This document shows, in pieces, positions 35,001 through 43,598 of a stretch of 64,000 nucleotides of DNA. Numbering within the stretch: the stretch's first letter is position 1; every line of letters starts with the position of its first letter. This DNA comes from Acidobacteriaceae bacterium (lineage in GTDB: Bacteria; Acidobacteriota; Terriglobia; Bryobacterales; Bryobacteraceae). A model generated the notes under the pieces. The model was not told the DNA's origin. It saw nothing but the letters and a program-made list of their open reading frames with translations, and searched no databases. The stretch lies in NCBI GenBank assembly GCA_019244055.1, contig JAFATG010000325.1, positions 1-64,000 of the forward strand, in the 5' to 3' direction. The position numbers and the translations under genes were made by a program.

Positions 35001-35578
35001 CGGGCTGCCACTCCCCAGGCCGGTTCCAGCGCGCGCCGGAGTTTTTGCACGGCCCGGAACACGCTGTGTTTTGCGGCATTCGGCTGCACTCCGAGTGCTG
35101 CGGCTATCTGTTCGATATCGTGGCCCTCATAATGTCGGAGTACGAATGCAATGCGTTCAATTTCACTCAGTCGCTTCAGGGCGTCTTCCAACCGGTTCGT
35201 GATCTGATTACTTTGCGTCAGGCGTTCAGGCGACGGCCCGGGCGAAGCCACGCGATCCAACCAGTGAACAGGAAATTTCTCACCCGCAAAGGGCTGTTCC
35301 TCATTACGGCGCTTTCGCGCGCGAATCAGGTCAATCGAGCAGTTTGTGCAGATGCGATATAGCCAGGTGCCGAATCCTGAGCGTGCATCGAACTGATGCA
35401 ATTGCTTATATGCCCGTAGAAACGTTTCCTGAACCATATCCTCGGCGTCTTGCTCATTGCCAGTCATACGAAACGCAAGACGGAAAACGGAGTGACTGTG
35501 GCGTTCGACCAAGACACGAAAGGCTTGTTGATTACCGTTGCGTGCCTCGTCGGCAGCCGCTGAGTCGGTCCATTCCAT
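34997..35578 (-). CDS. ECF sigma factor (RpoE-like)
   Basis: 193 residues. Region 2: FRVLVERHSHSVFRLAFRMTGN followed by EQDAEDMVQETFLRAYKQL, with YRICTNCSIDLIRARKRR as 2.4-type recognition helix. Region 4: LSEIERIAFVLRHYEGHDIEQIAAALGVQPNAAKHSVFRAVQKLRRAL in pieces. First gene of a four-gene coupled unit (sigma, anti-sigma, two HEAT proteins). The upstream stretch to the divergent isomerase gene is short (~90 bases) and should contain both promoters; no convincing consensus was seen. Confidence 0.93.
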   Translation of the reverse strand: MEWTDSAAADEARNGNQQAFRVLVERHSHSVFRLAFRMTGNEQDAEDMVQETFLRAYKQLHQFDARSGFGTWLYRICTNCSIDLIRARKRRNEEQPFAGEKFPVHWLDRVASPGPSPERLTQSNQITNRLEDALKRLSEIERIAFVLRHYEGHDIEQIAAALGVQPNAAKHSVFRAVQKLRRALEPAWGVAAR

Positions 35579-35671
35579 CCGGCTGGTCTTTAGACTGAGA
35601 ATACGCGCACCGGTTAGTTAGGTGCGATGAAAATTTCAGGCGGGGCTAATCTAGGCAGGAGCAACAAACAA

Positions 35672-36814
35672 ATGGACAAACAGAGCACTGCTGGCAGCGC
35701 GAAAGCTGGCAGGCGAGGCTTTCTCAAGAGTGCCGGTGCCGGCCTTGCAGGCAGTTTAATCCTCAATGCAACCGGGCCGAACGCCAGCGCCCAGGAAGGG
35801 GCACCGGAATCGATAACACACGCTGGCGCGGGCCGACCGCTTACGGATAAGGAAAAGATCGCTCGGATCGCATCGAACACTTGGCCTATCCGCTACATCT
35901 TCAAGAGCCACGCCGTTATGGCAGCGCCGCAGGAAGTGGAGCAGATGAAGAAAAAGTATGGGGAAATCACCATGCTGGATTTTCCGGACTTCACGAAACA
36001 ACAGTTCCCGGGTGTGTACCAGATGGACCTGTTCTCCGGGTTGTTTGGGGACGCAGGTGATGACTCGATGTTCGTCACAACCACCATCAACGTGAACGGA
36101 AGCACTCATACGATGCGCGAGTTCGATCCCGCCAGCGCATCGGGCAAAAAATGGCTGGAGAAGATGTCCAGCAAAATGGTGGCAACCGGGACTAAGTGCC
36201 ATCACATTTCAAACAATGCTCCGCGGGATATCTGCGAACTGGATACAGAACGGAGAAAAGCAGGCATTGAAGTGGCAAAGAAGTGGCTGGACGGCGCGGC
36301 GATGCTGGGCGCAAAATCGATGCGGGTGAATAGCGGTGGTCCACGCATCGCTCCTACTCCGGTAGCGGATCCAAGTTCGTATCCCAAGAACGATGCGCTA
36401 GCCCAATATCTGACTAACTGTATCGAGTCTTTTAAAGAGATGGCAGACTACGGCGGGAAGCTCGGCGTGAAAGTTACGCTGGAAAATCATTGGGGCCTAA
36501 CCGCCAGTCCGACCAATATCAGAATTATTGTCGAAGAAGTGAATAATCCCTTCTGCGAAGCCTCACCTGATTTCTGCAATTGGGAACACGAGTATCTGCT
36601 TTTCCATGGGCTCCAGGAACTTGCGCCATATGCTCATACTAATGTGCATGCCAAATACTGGAGCCGGTGGAAGAATCCCGATGTTCAACGGAATGTCAGA
36701 ATCATGCTTAATGCCAACTACACGGGCCTTTTTGCGCTCGAATACGAGGAAGGCCCTTGGGACGGAGTGGAAGGCGCGAAATACCTCTATCGAGAAGTGA
36801 TGGCGGCGCTTTGA
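35672..36814 (+). CDS. Tat-exported sugar phosphate isomerase/epimerase-like TIM-barrel protein
   Basis: About 380 residues. Start at ATG 35672 is preferred to 35627 because AGGAG sits 10 bases before it. Tat signal: RRGFLKSAGAGLAGSLIL. The mature part is a xylose-isomerase-like TIM barrel (AP endonuclease family 2): IARIASNTWPIRYIF, DGAAMLGAKSMRVNSGG, GGKLGVKVTLENHWGLTASP with metal-ligand Glu in LENHWG, EASPDFCNW, and final Glu in LFALEYEEGPWDG. Such secreted relatives often act on sugars or inositol-like polyols in oxidative pathways. Specific substrate unknown. Confidence 0.85.
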   Translation: MDKQSTAGSAKAGRRGFLKSAGAGLAGSLILNATGPNASAQEGAPESITHAGAGRPLTDKEKIARIASNTWPIRYIFKSHAVMAAPQEVEQMKKKYGEITMLDFPDFTKQQFPGVYQMDLFSGLFGDAGDDSMFVTTTINVNGSTHTMREFDPASASGKKWLEKMSSKMVATGTKCHHISNNAPRDICELDTERRKAGIEVAKKWLDGAAMLGAKSMRVNSGGPRIAPTPVADPSSYPKNDALAQYLTNCIESFKEMADYGGKLGVKVTLENHWGLTASPTNIRIIVEEVNNPFCEASPDFCNWEHEYLLFHGLQELAPYAHTNVHAKYWSRWKNPDVQRNVRIMLNANYTGLFALEYEEGPWDGVEGAKYLYREVMAAL

Positions 36815-37642
36815 GTACGAACGATTTGCAATGAAGATTGCAGTTACGCTTCTATCACTGCTCGGGCGCTGGTATTTTTTGCGAACGACCTCCCAAGTTC
36901 AGCCGATCGCTCCCAAAGATTTTGCTGTGATCGCCTTGGGCGAGTCGCCGTTCGACGGCGGCCGTGGTGGTCCTAGGGAGCGGCAACGCGTAGATCTGGT
37001 CTCACTGGCGAAGGTGTCTGGTTGTCGCAAAGTGAGCACCGCGACGGCCTTGTTTCCGGATTACTTCGTGTGTGGTCCGCAATCCGGTAGTTGTCCGAGA
37101 CTGTTCGCCTGTCCGGCGATTACAAACCCACATCCATTCGTCCGCGGGCTCGAGCATGGGAAGCCAATCAATGAGAGCCGCCGATTCCACTCCGGGCAGT
37201 GCTGATATCCGCTCCCGGGCCTGTCGGCAGAAGCTGCCGAGTCGAGGAGTAATAAGGTCACGCGCGGTTTTATCAACTTGACTGTCGTCGATGTATTTTC
37301 CCCGCAAGCCGGACTTCGAGTGTCACTAGATGGTTGGGATGAATCCGGGATCCGGATGCAGAATGCGGGGCATTGGAATCGAGCGGTCCATCACTGGGGC
37401 GAGACGATCCCATCCCACTTGCGCGCTTTGGCTGCGACGGATTAAAACACTCCCCAAAAGCGGCAAACGCAACACCTGGAGGGAGTGCAAAATGGCCGAG
37501 CGGGTACATCCCACCCACGCCCTACTCGGAAGCTGCCCTTATCGTTGGTCACATCTCGATGCGAGGTCATTTATCGCCTGGATAGCCTCACGGCTTAACG
37601 CCTTCCGCGGTCCAAATCTGCGTCTCACGGATAATGTGACTC
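36815..37642. other. Non-coding/decayed interval with an ADOP permease fragment
   Basis: No intact gene. A plus-strand frame at 36831-37205 begins with a signal-like MKIAVTLLSLLGRWYF but turns into low-complexity coding without family signs. The minus strand at 37002-37307 carries the permease remnant listed separately. From 37310 to 37642 I see nothing recognisable. Confidence 0.5.
37002..37307 (-). pseudogene. ADOP-type ABC transporter permease remnant (MacB-like periplasmic segment)
   Basis: One minus-strand frame gives RISALPGVESAALIDWLPML, the ALPGVExAAxIxxLPL pattern at the start of the MacB-like periplasmic domain of acidobacterial duplicated permeases; a frame change then continues GFVIAGQANSLGQLPD. 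Everything before and after is gone. A fragment from a later part of the same kind of protein lies at about 53 kb on the same strand. Family assignment is by motif memory. Confidence 0.5.
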
Positions 37643-38347
37643 ATGCTCGACTTTCAAGGGAAGCACGTGCTGGTCACCGGCGCAACCAGCGGCATAGGCC
37701 GCGCGATCGCCATTGCTTTTTCGTCCGCTCGAGCAACCGTCACCGCGGTAGGCCTGCCCTCCGGGGAGACGCTGCCCGCCTCCATGCGGGCAGCCACGCT
37801 CGACGTTACTGATACCGCAGCCGTCGAGCAATTGATCAGCAGCTTGCCCGACCTCCACGTGGTGGTGAACGCCGCCGGCATTATCCGGCGCGATCAAGAG
37901 TTCGGGATACATGTCTTCACCCAGGTTCTCAATGTCAACTTGGTTGGAGCCATGCGCGTCTGCATGGCCTCACACTCGAAGCTAAAGATGTCGGGCGGCT
38001 CGATAATCAACATTGCCTCCATGCTGAGCTTCTTTGGCTCTGGCCGCGTACCTGCCTATAGCGCGAGCAAAGGCGGGATCGTTCAACTCACTCGCTCTCT
38101 GGCCATCGCCTGGGCTCCAGACCGCATTCGCGTCAACGCGGTGGCTCCAGGCTGGATCGCCACTCCACTCACACAAGCTCTTCAGAACGATGCTGCTCGC
38201 TCGGCTGAACTAATCTCCCGCACTCCCCTCAGCCGCTGGGGCCGTCCGGACGAAGTAGCCGGCCCCGTGTTATTCTTGGCTTCCGAACTGGCCTCCTTTG
38301 TCACTGGCGCGGTCCTCGCCGTGGACGGCGGCTACCTGGCTTATTAA
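37643..38347 (+). CDS. SDR-family NAD(P)-dependent oxidoreductase
   Basis: Classical short-chain dehydrogenase of 234 residues. Nucleotide-binding TGATSGIGRAIA, NAAG at VVNAAGIIRR, catalytic Ser in INIASMLSFFG, and YSASKGG with active-site Tyr and Lys. The loss of a conserved acidic residue after beta-2 (TAVGLPSGETLP) leaves NAD/NADP preference unclear. Next to cupin and isomerase genes, it may reduce or oxidise a sugar/polyol intermediate. Confidence 0.92.
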   Translation: MLDFQGKHVLVTGATSGIGRAIAIAFSSARATVTAVGLPSGETLPASMRAATLDVTDTAAVEQLISSLPDLHVVVNAAGIIRRDQEFGIHVFTQVLNVNLVGAMRVCMASHSKLKMSGGSIINIASMLSFFGSGRVPAYSASKGGIVQLTRSLAIAWAPDRIRVNAVAPGWIATPLTQALQNDAARSAELISRTPLSRWGRPDEVAGPVLFLASELASFVTGAVLAVDGGYLAY

Positions 38348-38365
38348 GATCTTTCATCGATTTCC

Positions 38366-38848
38366 ATGCAGACCACGCATCCTCTATCGCCTCACCAGAT
38401 CGTGACGCAAGCCGTTCCGGAAGATGAACGCGTTTGGGTGCCGCAAGCTCCTAACGTTTGGTTTCGTCCTCTCATGCTCAACACGTTGAATGGACAGTGG
38501 TGCAACCTACTACGTGTGCGTCGGGCCGGCATCCTCAGCCGCCACCGCCATCCCGCGCCCGTCCACGGCTATGTCCTCAAAGGTTCCTGGCGCTATCTAG
38601 AGCACGATTGGATCGCCCGCGCCGGCGACTACGTCTTTGAACCGCCGGGTGAAACACACACTCTCACTGTCGATGCCGATGTCGAAGAAATGATCACCTT
38701 CTTCAATATTTCTGGTTGTATGTACTACGTGGATGAGAAGAACAGGAACACCGGCTTCGAGGATGTCTTCACCAAGATTGATATGTGCCGAGCGCACTAC
38801 ATAAAGGCGGGACTCGGCGCCGACTACGTCAACCAGTTCGTGCGTTAG
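38366..38848 (+). CDS. Cupin protein, 2,4'-dihydroxyacetophenone dioxygenase-like
   Basis: 160 residues with a single cupin barrel. Metal-ligand motif SRHRHPAPVHGYVLKGSWRY gives His-x-His and a further His, and PGETHTLTV supplies the fourth ligand. The end (FTKIDMCRAHYIKAGLGADY) matches the DAD-like family, which cleaves a C-C bond beside a carbonyl, but the substrate need not be aromatic here. It is 18 bases behind the SDR gene. Confidence 0.85.
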   Translation: MQTTHPLSPHQIVTQAVPEDERVWVPQAPNVWFRPLMLNTLNGQWCNLLRVRRAGILSRHRHPAPVHGYVLKGSWRYLEHDWIARAGDYVFEPPGETHTLTVDADVEEMITFFNISGCMYYVDEKNRNTGFEDVFTKIDMCRAHYIKAGLGADYVNQFVR

Positions 38849-39009
38849 TAAGCGCAGAATTTTTCAGGATGCGCCTCCGGCGACTGCTTTTTGGCTACAC
38901 GGGTATAGGTTCGCGTTGCGCGCGCCCCCTGGAGAAACGGCGGGAGTGCTCGATAACGGTCTCTGTGCTCCCCGTAACACAAAATTCCGCTTGATAAGCT
39001 TGGGCCGGT

Positions 39010-39513
39010 ATGGCCAGACTGCTACTCGCCCCAGCGCTTATCCTCGCCGCAACTAACCTACACGCACAAACGTCTGCGCCGGAGATTTTCGGCCCCGATC
39101 AAATTACAGACGTCTATCGGGTGTCTCTCGATCGCGGCGCTTCGCTACTCGAATCCATTAACGATGTCATCCGATCGAAAGGCATCCGCGATGGCCACGT
39201 CATCATCAGCGCTGGATCTGTACAGGAGTGTACGTATCATTTCGTTGCATCCACAGATCTCAAGGCGCAAAACGAGTACAGAACAGTCAGCGGACCATCA
39301 GAGATCCTCGGCGGGGGCGGCATCATAGCCGATGGCGAACCGCATGTGCATATCGCTCTATCCAACCCTGAAAAAGGCGTGTACGGAGGTCACCTCGAGA
39401 AAGGCTGCCGTGTTCTCTACCTTGCGGAATTCACCGTCTTTCGCTTTCGCGGTGGTGCGCCACTGACTAGAAAGTCAAACCAGAACGGCACTTTGCTGTT
39501 GCAAAAGAAGTAA
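39010..39513 (+). CDS. Exported PPC (DUF296/PCC) domain protein
   Basis: 167 residues with signal peptide (LLLAPALILAATNLHAQ). The PPC domain, usually found in plant AT-hook proteins or as a stand-alone bacterial trimer, is seen as VYRVSLDRGASLLESINDVI, SAGSVQECTYHFV, EPHVHIALSNPEKGVYGGHL and FTVFRFRGG. The His-x-His and GGHL residues form the conserved cluster that can bind metal. An export signal on this domain is unusual. A frameshifted relative lies at 55747-56299. Confidence 0.85.
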   Translation: MARLLLAPALILAATNLHAQTSAPEIFGPDQITDVYRVSLDRGASLLESINDVIRSKGIRDGHVIISAGSVQECTYHFVASTDLKAQNEYRTVSGPSEILGGGGIIADGEPHVHIALSNPEKGVYGGHLEKGCRVLYLAEFTVFRFRGGAPLTRKSNQNGTLLLQKK

Positions 39514-39556
39514 TCGACTGGTTCCTCTGCACGCCACACACATAGTAGAAAGCTGT

Positions 39557-41428
39557 ATGCGACCATGCGCCTCCGTCATCCCCGCGGTTCTTATGGTCAT
39601 CGCTGCGAAGCTCCCTGCCGCCGACGCGCCCGATTTGCATGTCTGGCAAAAGCAGCAACTGACCTTCACATCTCAGCGCGCGTTCAAAAACGCGTACACG
39701 GACGTGCGCGTCTGGGTGGACTTGAAGGGTCCCGGCTTCGCTAAGCGAGTCTATGGATTCTGGGACGGAGGCAACACGTTCCGCGTACGGGTGCTTGCTA
39801 CCGCCGTGGGCCGCTGGACGTGGATCAGCGGTTCGGATCCAGAAACGCCTGGTGTTTCCGGCAGAAGGGGAGCGTTCGTAGCGCAGGACTGGACCGAAGC
39901 AGAAAAGCAGGCCAACCCGCTACGCCGTGGCTTCCTCCGCCCAACGGCAAACCACCACGCACTTGAAACAGCAGACGGCACGCCTTTTCTTGTGATCGGC
40001 GATACCTGGTACTCGGCTGCTACGAATCGCTTCCGGTGGTATGACACTGATACGCCAACGCCGATCGGTCGCGAAGCGGGATTTAAGGACTATGTCCGTT
40101 TCAGAAAGTCGCAGGGCTATAACTGGGTGAGCATAATCGCTGCTTTCCCCAATTGGGACAACGATGGTAAGCCGTGGCACATCGTTATGAACGATGCGGA
40201 TCATACCACGGTCCGTTCTGCCTGGCTTGAATTCGGCACGGGGCCAGACAATCGCACGGGCACGGCCAAGAACATGAAGAATGAAGGCGGCCGTCCATTT
40301 TTGTTTCCCGGTAAAGTGCCTGGGTATGAAGACGTCTTCCCGGACGTTGATCGAATCAACCCTGAATACTTCAAATATTTGGATCGCAAGATCGACTATC
40401 TAAACGAGCAAGGATTTGTGCCCTTCATCGAGGTTTCGCGGCGCGATGCAAGCGAGTGTTGGAGGAAATATTACAACTGGAAAGAGTCTTACTCGCGTTT
40501 CATCGAATATGTTTTCTCGCGTTATCAGGCCAATAACACCGTCTTGAGCCCGATCCATTTGGACATCATCCAGGAAAGCATTACAATTCCCGAGTTCCTC
40601 GACGCCATCAATACCGCCTTCGATCGTTATGGCCGCCCGCCCTTCGGCAATCTACTCTCAGCCAATGCCAATCCTTCCACGCTGGTCAACTGGGGCTCGC
40701 ACTCATGGGTCACCCTGCAACAGACCGGCAACAAGCGCGAGCATGAATACTACTGGTACTTGACACAAATCTTTCGGGAGCCCGATCCACAACCTGGCCT
40801 CAACGGTGAACCTTATTATGCGGGCTATGTCGATGCGCGGGGCCTTGCAGGCGGCTATAAGTTCGGAGCCCAGGGCGGTACACCCAAGGACGACCAGTAC
40901 GTCAGGTCTGCCATGTACGGCAACGTGCTTTCAGGTGGGCTCGCCGGTCACGTGTATGGCGCTGAGGGCATCTGGGGTGCCGATGTAGAGCCAAGCGCGC
41001 CAACCCACATGTGGGACGCCTTCAAGTGGCGTTCCGGTTTGCAAATGCATTATCTATCGGAATTCACGCTCTCATTAGGCAAGCGTTACCAGGACCTCGT
41101 TCCTGATCAGTTTGTTGCTCCGAGTCAAACTCATCTACTGAAAGGGTATGAAGGGTGGGCGTACGCTACACGTACACCAGACCGGCAGATCTTCCTGGCG
41201 TATTTCGAAAAGGGCTGCCCGAAGAGTGTGATTCGAGGCGCTAAGTTGATGGGCAACTATCGCGCGAAGTGGTTCGATCCGAGAACAGGAGAATGGTCCG
41301 ATGTTGCCGGCGGAAGGATTAGGTCCAGCAATATCGGCGAGATCGAGCTACCGGAACTTCCTTCCAATGATGATTGGGCGTTGAGTCTCACTTATGAGGG
41401 ACCTGCAACGTTGCCGAAGCACTTCTAG
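39557..41428 (+). CDS. Exported apiosidase-like glycoside hydrolase (DUF4038/DUF5060 type)
   Basis: 623 residues. Short signal peptide; DUF5060-like beta domain at ~25-110 (VRVWVDLKGPGFAKRVYGFW, split); then a DUF4038-type TIM barrel (TADGTPFLVIGDTWYSA, KSQGYNWVSIIAAFP, LNEQGFVPFIEVSRRD), with candidate catalytic acid in LDIIQES and a second acidic residue around GHVYGAEGIWGAD; and a small C-terminal beta domain (AKWFDPRTGEWSDV). GH140 apiosidases of rhamnogalacturonan II use this architecture; activity here unproven but a pectin-type substrate is plausible. Confidence 0.8.
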   Translation: MRPCASVIPAVLMVIAAKLPAADAPDLHVWQKQQLTFTSQRAFKNAYTDVRVWVDLKGPGFAKRVYGFWDGGNTFRVRVLATAVGRWTWISGSDPETPGVSGRRGAFVAQDWTEAEKQANPLRRGFLRPTANHHALETADGTPFLVIGDTWYSAATNRFRWYDTDTPTPIGREAGFKDYVRFRKSQGYNWVSIIAAFPNWDNDGKPWHIVMNDADHTTVRSAWLEFGTGPDNRTGTAKNMKNEGGRPFLFPGKVPGYEDVFPDVDRINPEYFKYLDRKIDYLNEQGFVPFIEVSRRDASECWRKYYNWKESYSRFIEYVFSRYQANNTVLSPIHLDIIQESITIPEFLDAINTAFDRYGRPPFGNLLSANANPSTLVNWGSHSWVTLQQTGNKREHEYYWYLTQIFREPDPQPGLNGEPYYAGYVDARGLAGGYKFGAQGGTPKDDQYVRSAMYGNVLSGGLAGHVYGAEGIWGADVEPSAPTHMWDAFKWRSGLQMHYLSEFTLSLGKRYQDLVPDQFVAPSQTHLLKGYEGWAYATRTPDRQIFLAYFEKGCPKSVIRGAKLMGNYRAKWFDPRTGEWSDVAGGRIRSSNIGEIELPELPSNDDWALSLTYEGPATLPKHF

Positions 41429-41479
41429 GCGCTCCGTTCCGCTGATGGTCGGCAACGCATACCGAGCGACCGTAGGCGT

Positions 41480-41640
41480 ACAGTCCAAAACGCAAACGTC
41501 GATGGGACGCCAGATAAAAAAGCTCGTAATATTCTCGTTGTCCGTTGGTGTTCGTGTCCCGAGTGGTGTTCGTTGACAGATCGGTTACGGTGACCTTCAC
41601 GGCTGGAACGACGCCTGCATTGGTGTCTCACAAAGCAAGA
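41480..41640 (-). pseudogene. TonB-dependent-receptor-like N-terminal fragment
   Basis: Minus-strand frame gives NAGVVPAVKVTVTDLSTNTT, then RDTNTNGQREYY, the carboxypeptidase-regulatory-like beta domain that opens acidobacterial TonB-dependent (Oar-like) receptors, where G-Y-F/Y residues follow. The coding then dissolves. Only ~50 residues are recognisable; the gene is dead. Confidence 0.5.
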
Positions 41641-41657
41641 AGAAATCTGCTCGAGCC

Positions 41658-43577
41658 TCATTGATGCAGGCTACTTTTATGCCAATTCGCCTGATTGCTG
41701 CGCGGCAACGCAAACGCGACTATCGCGTCCGCCGGTTTGCTGCCAAAGAAACCGCCTCCTCCCGCGGCAATAACAACGTACTGTCGTGCATCCTTGCCGA
41801 GGTAAGTGATGGGCGTGGCATGTCCGCTGCCGTCAATTATGGCTGACCACAGCTCCTTGCCTGTCCGCGAATCAAATGCGCGGAATCGCTGGTCGTTTGT
41901 TGCGCCTATGAAAACCAGGCCTGACGCAGTAGCGATGGAGCCCCCGATGTTCAATGCACCGGTCCCATGCACTCCGCGTGCTTCGAGTTCCTCAACCACG
42001 CCCAGCGGAGTACGCCACGCGATCTCACCTGTGTTGACATTCACCGCCGTCAGCAGCCCCCATGGAGGCTTTTGGCATGGCCATAGATTGGGGTCCCAGA
42101 ACCGGCCATACTCACCGAAAGGGCTTGTTCTGCGCCATGCTACCTCCGATCCTGGCGGCTCTTTGACCATCTGCCCGATCGCGCCTACTTCGTTCGTATT
42201 TACAAACACGTACCCGAGGTTTGGATCGTAGGAAACCCCGGACCAGGTCGCTCCACCTAATGTCCCTGGGAACACGACCGTCAGACCCGTTCCATAGGGC
42301 GTATATCGGCCCTTGTTTTGTAATTTCGAGAAAAGGTCTGCGCAAAACCGGTGAGATTCGGGAGTCACATCTGTCAGGTCCTCGGCGCTCATGCTCGAGC
42401 GGGAAAGAGGCGGCGGCTTCACGGGAATAGGCTGCGTCGGCCAGGACGCTTCGCCCGGCACATCGCTTTGCGGGAAGGAACGTTCTTCCACGGGGAACAC
42501 AGGCTTCCCATTTCGACGATCGAGGATGAAGACGAGCCCCATTTTTGTGACCTCTACTAAAGCTGGAATCTCACGTCCACCGCGCTGCACGGAAATGAGA
42601 GCTGGCGGCGCGGGAGGGTCATAATCCCAGATGTCGTGGTGTACAAGTTGATAACTCCAAACAAGGCTGCCGGTCCGGGCGTTCAGAGCCACAACTGAAT
42701 CGCCGTACAGATTCGTGCCTTTGCGATCGCCTCCATAGAAATCGTACGCGGGAGAACCAATCGGAAGGAAGATTCTGCCCGTCTGAGTGTCGACCGTGAA
42801 TCCGGTCCAGACATTTGCGCCGGTGCGTTCCTGCCATCCGTTCGAATTCCAGGTCTCATGGCCGGGTTCACCGGGCCGCGGCACGGTATGAAACGGCCAC
42901 ACCAGCTTTCCTGAACGCACATCCCACGCCCGCACATCGCCGTAGGGACCGCGTCCGGGGCTTTCGGGCAGTTCGGCCCCCGTAATCACGACGTCCTGGT
43001 AAATCGCCGGAGGTGAAGTCACTGCATAAACGGAATCCGCAAACCCCTCAGCCACGCCTCCTCGCAGGTCAACTTCGCCTTCGTTACCGAATCCTGGAAC
43101 GGGAAGACCAGTTCGCGCACTCAGCGCGATCAGGCGCCCGTCTAACGTGCCGAGCAGGATTCGCGGAGGATTGTGCGAGTCCCCGGGCCAGTAAGAAACA
43201 CCTCGATGGGCACGATACCGAATGGCTACTTTACTCTTCGCTTGTGGATCGAATTTCCATATCTCGTGCCCTGATGTTGCATCGAGCGCAATAACGCGGT
43301 TTGCAGGAGTGGTCAGGTAGAGGACGCCTTCAATCACCAGCGGCGTTGTTTCGAATGCAACCTGTCTTTGGCCGCGCGGGCCTGATGCCGCAGGCTTTTC
43401 GCCCGTATGATACGTCCACGCCCGTTGAAGATTCTTAACATTACCGGGGGTAATCTGGGAGACTGGCGAGTAGCGCGAGCCGCCGCTGTCATATCCGTAG
43501 AATGGCCACTCGCTTTGGGCCGGCAAGAGTGAACTAGCGGCCACAGCTAGCATTACGTCACGCCACCGCGGCTTCAT
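41658..43577 (-). CDS. PQQ-dependent dehydrogenase (quinoprotein glucose dehydrogenase-like), exported
   Basis: Eight-bladed quinoprotein oxidising a sugar or alcohol in the periplasm with PQQ and Ca2+. Signal peptide (MLAVAASSLLPAQSEWP) and then WPFYGYDSGGSRYSPVSQI, typical for the family. W-motif blades: ALDATSGHEIWKFDPQ, DTQTGRIFLPIG, VNVNTGEIAWRTPLG and DSRTGKELWSA; active-site-like HHDIWDYDPP carries the catalytic Asp. Ends IAAGGGGFFGSKPADAIVAFALP. There is no cytochrome c domain, so a separate acceptor is needed. The DUF5107 gene upstream is 22 bases away on the same strand. Confidence 0.92.
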   Translation of the reverse strand: MKPRWRDVMLAVAASSLLPAQSEWPFYGYDSGGSRYSPVSQITPGNVKNLQRAWTYHTGEKPAASGPRGQRQVAFETTPLVIEGVLYLTTPANRVIALDATSGHEIWKFDPQAKSKVAIRYRAHRGVSYWPGDSHNPPRILLGTLDGRLIALSARTGLPVPGFGNEGEVDLRGGVAEGFADSVYAVTSPPAIYQDVVITGAELPESPGRGPYGDVRAWDVRSGKLVWPFHTVPRPGEPGHETWNSNGWQERTGANVWTGFTVDTQTGRIFLPIGSPAYDFYGGDRKGTNLYGDSVVALNARTGSLVWSYQLVHHDIWDYDPPAPPALISVQRGGREIPALVEVTKMGLVFILDRRNGKPVFPVEERSFPQSDVPGEASWPTQPIPVKPPPLSRSSMSAEDLTDVTPESHRFCADLFSKLQNKGRYTPYGTGLTVVFPGTLGGATWSGVSYDPNLGYVFVNTNEVGAIGQMVKEPPGSEVAWRRTSPFGEYGRFWDPNLWPCQKPPWGLLTAVNVNTGEIAWRTPLGVVEELEARGVHGTGALNIGGSIATASGLVFIGATNDQRFRAFDSRTGKELWSAIIDGSGHATPITYLGKDARQYVVIAAGGGGFFGSKPADAIVAFALPRSNQANWHKSSLHQ

Positions 43578-43598
43578 CGCAACTTCTCATTTGTCAGG

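Noticed and set aside
36831-37205. 124-residue frame with signal-like start
   Set aside because: After ~20 residues the sequence looks like the shadow of the minus-strand permease fragment.
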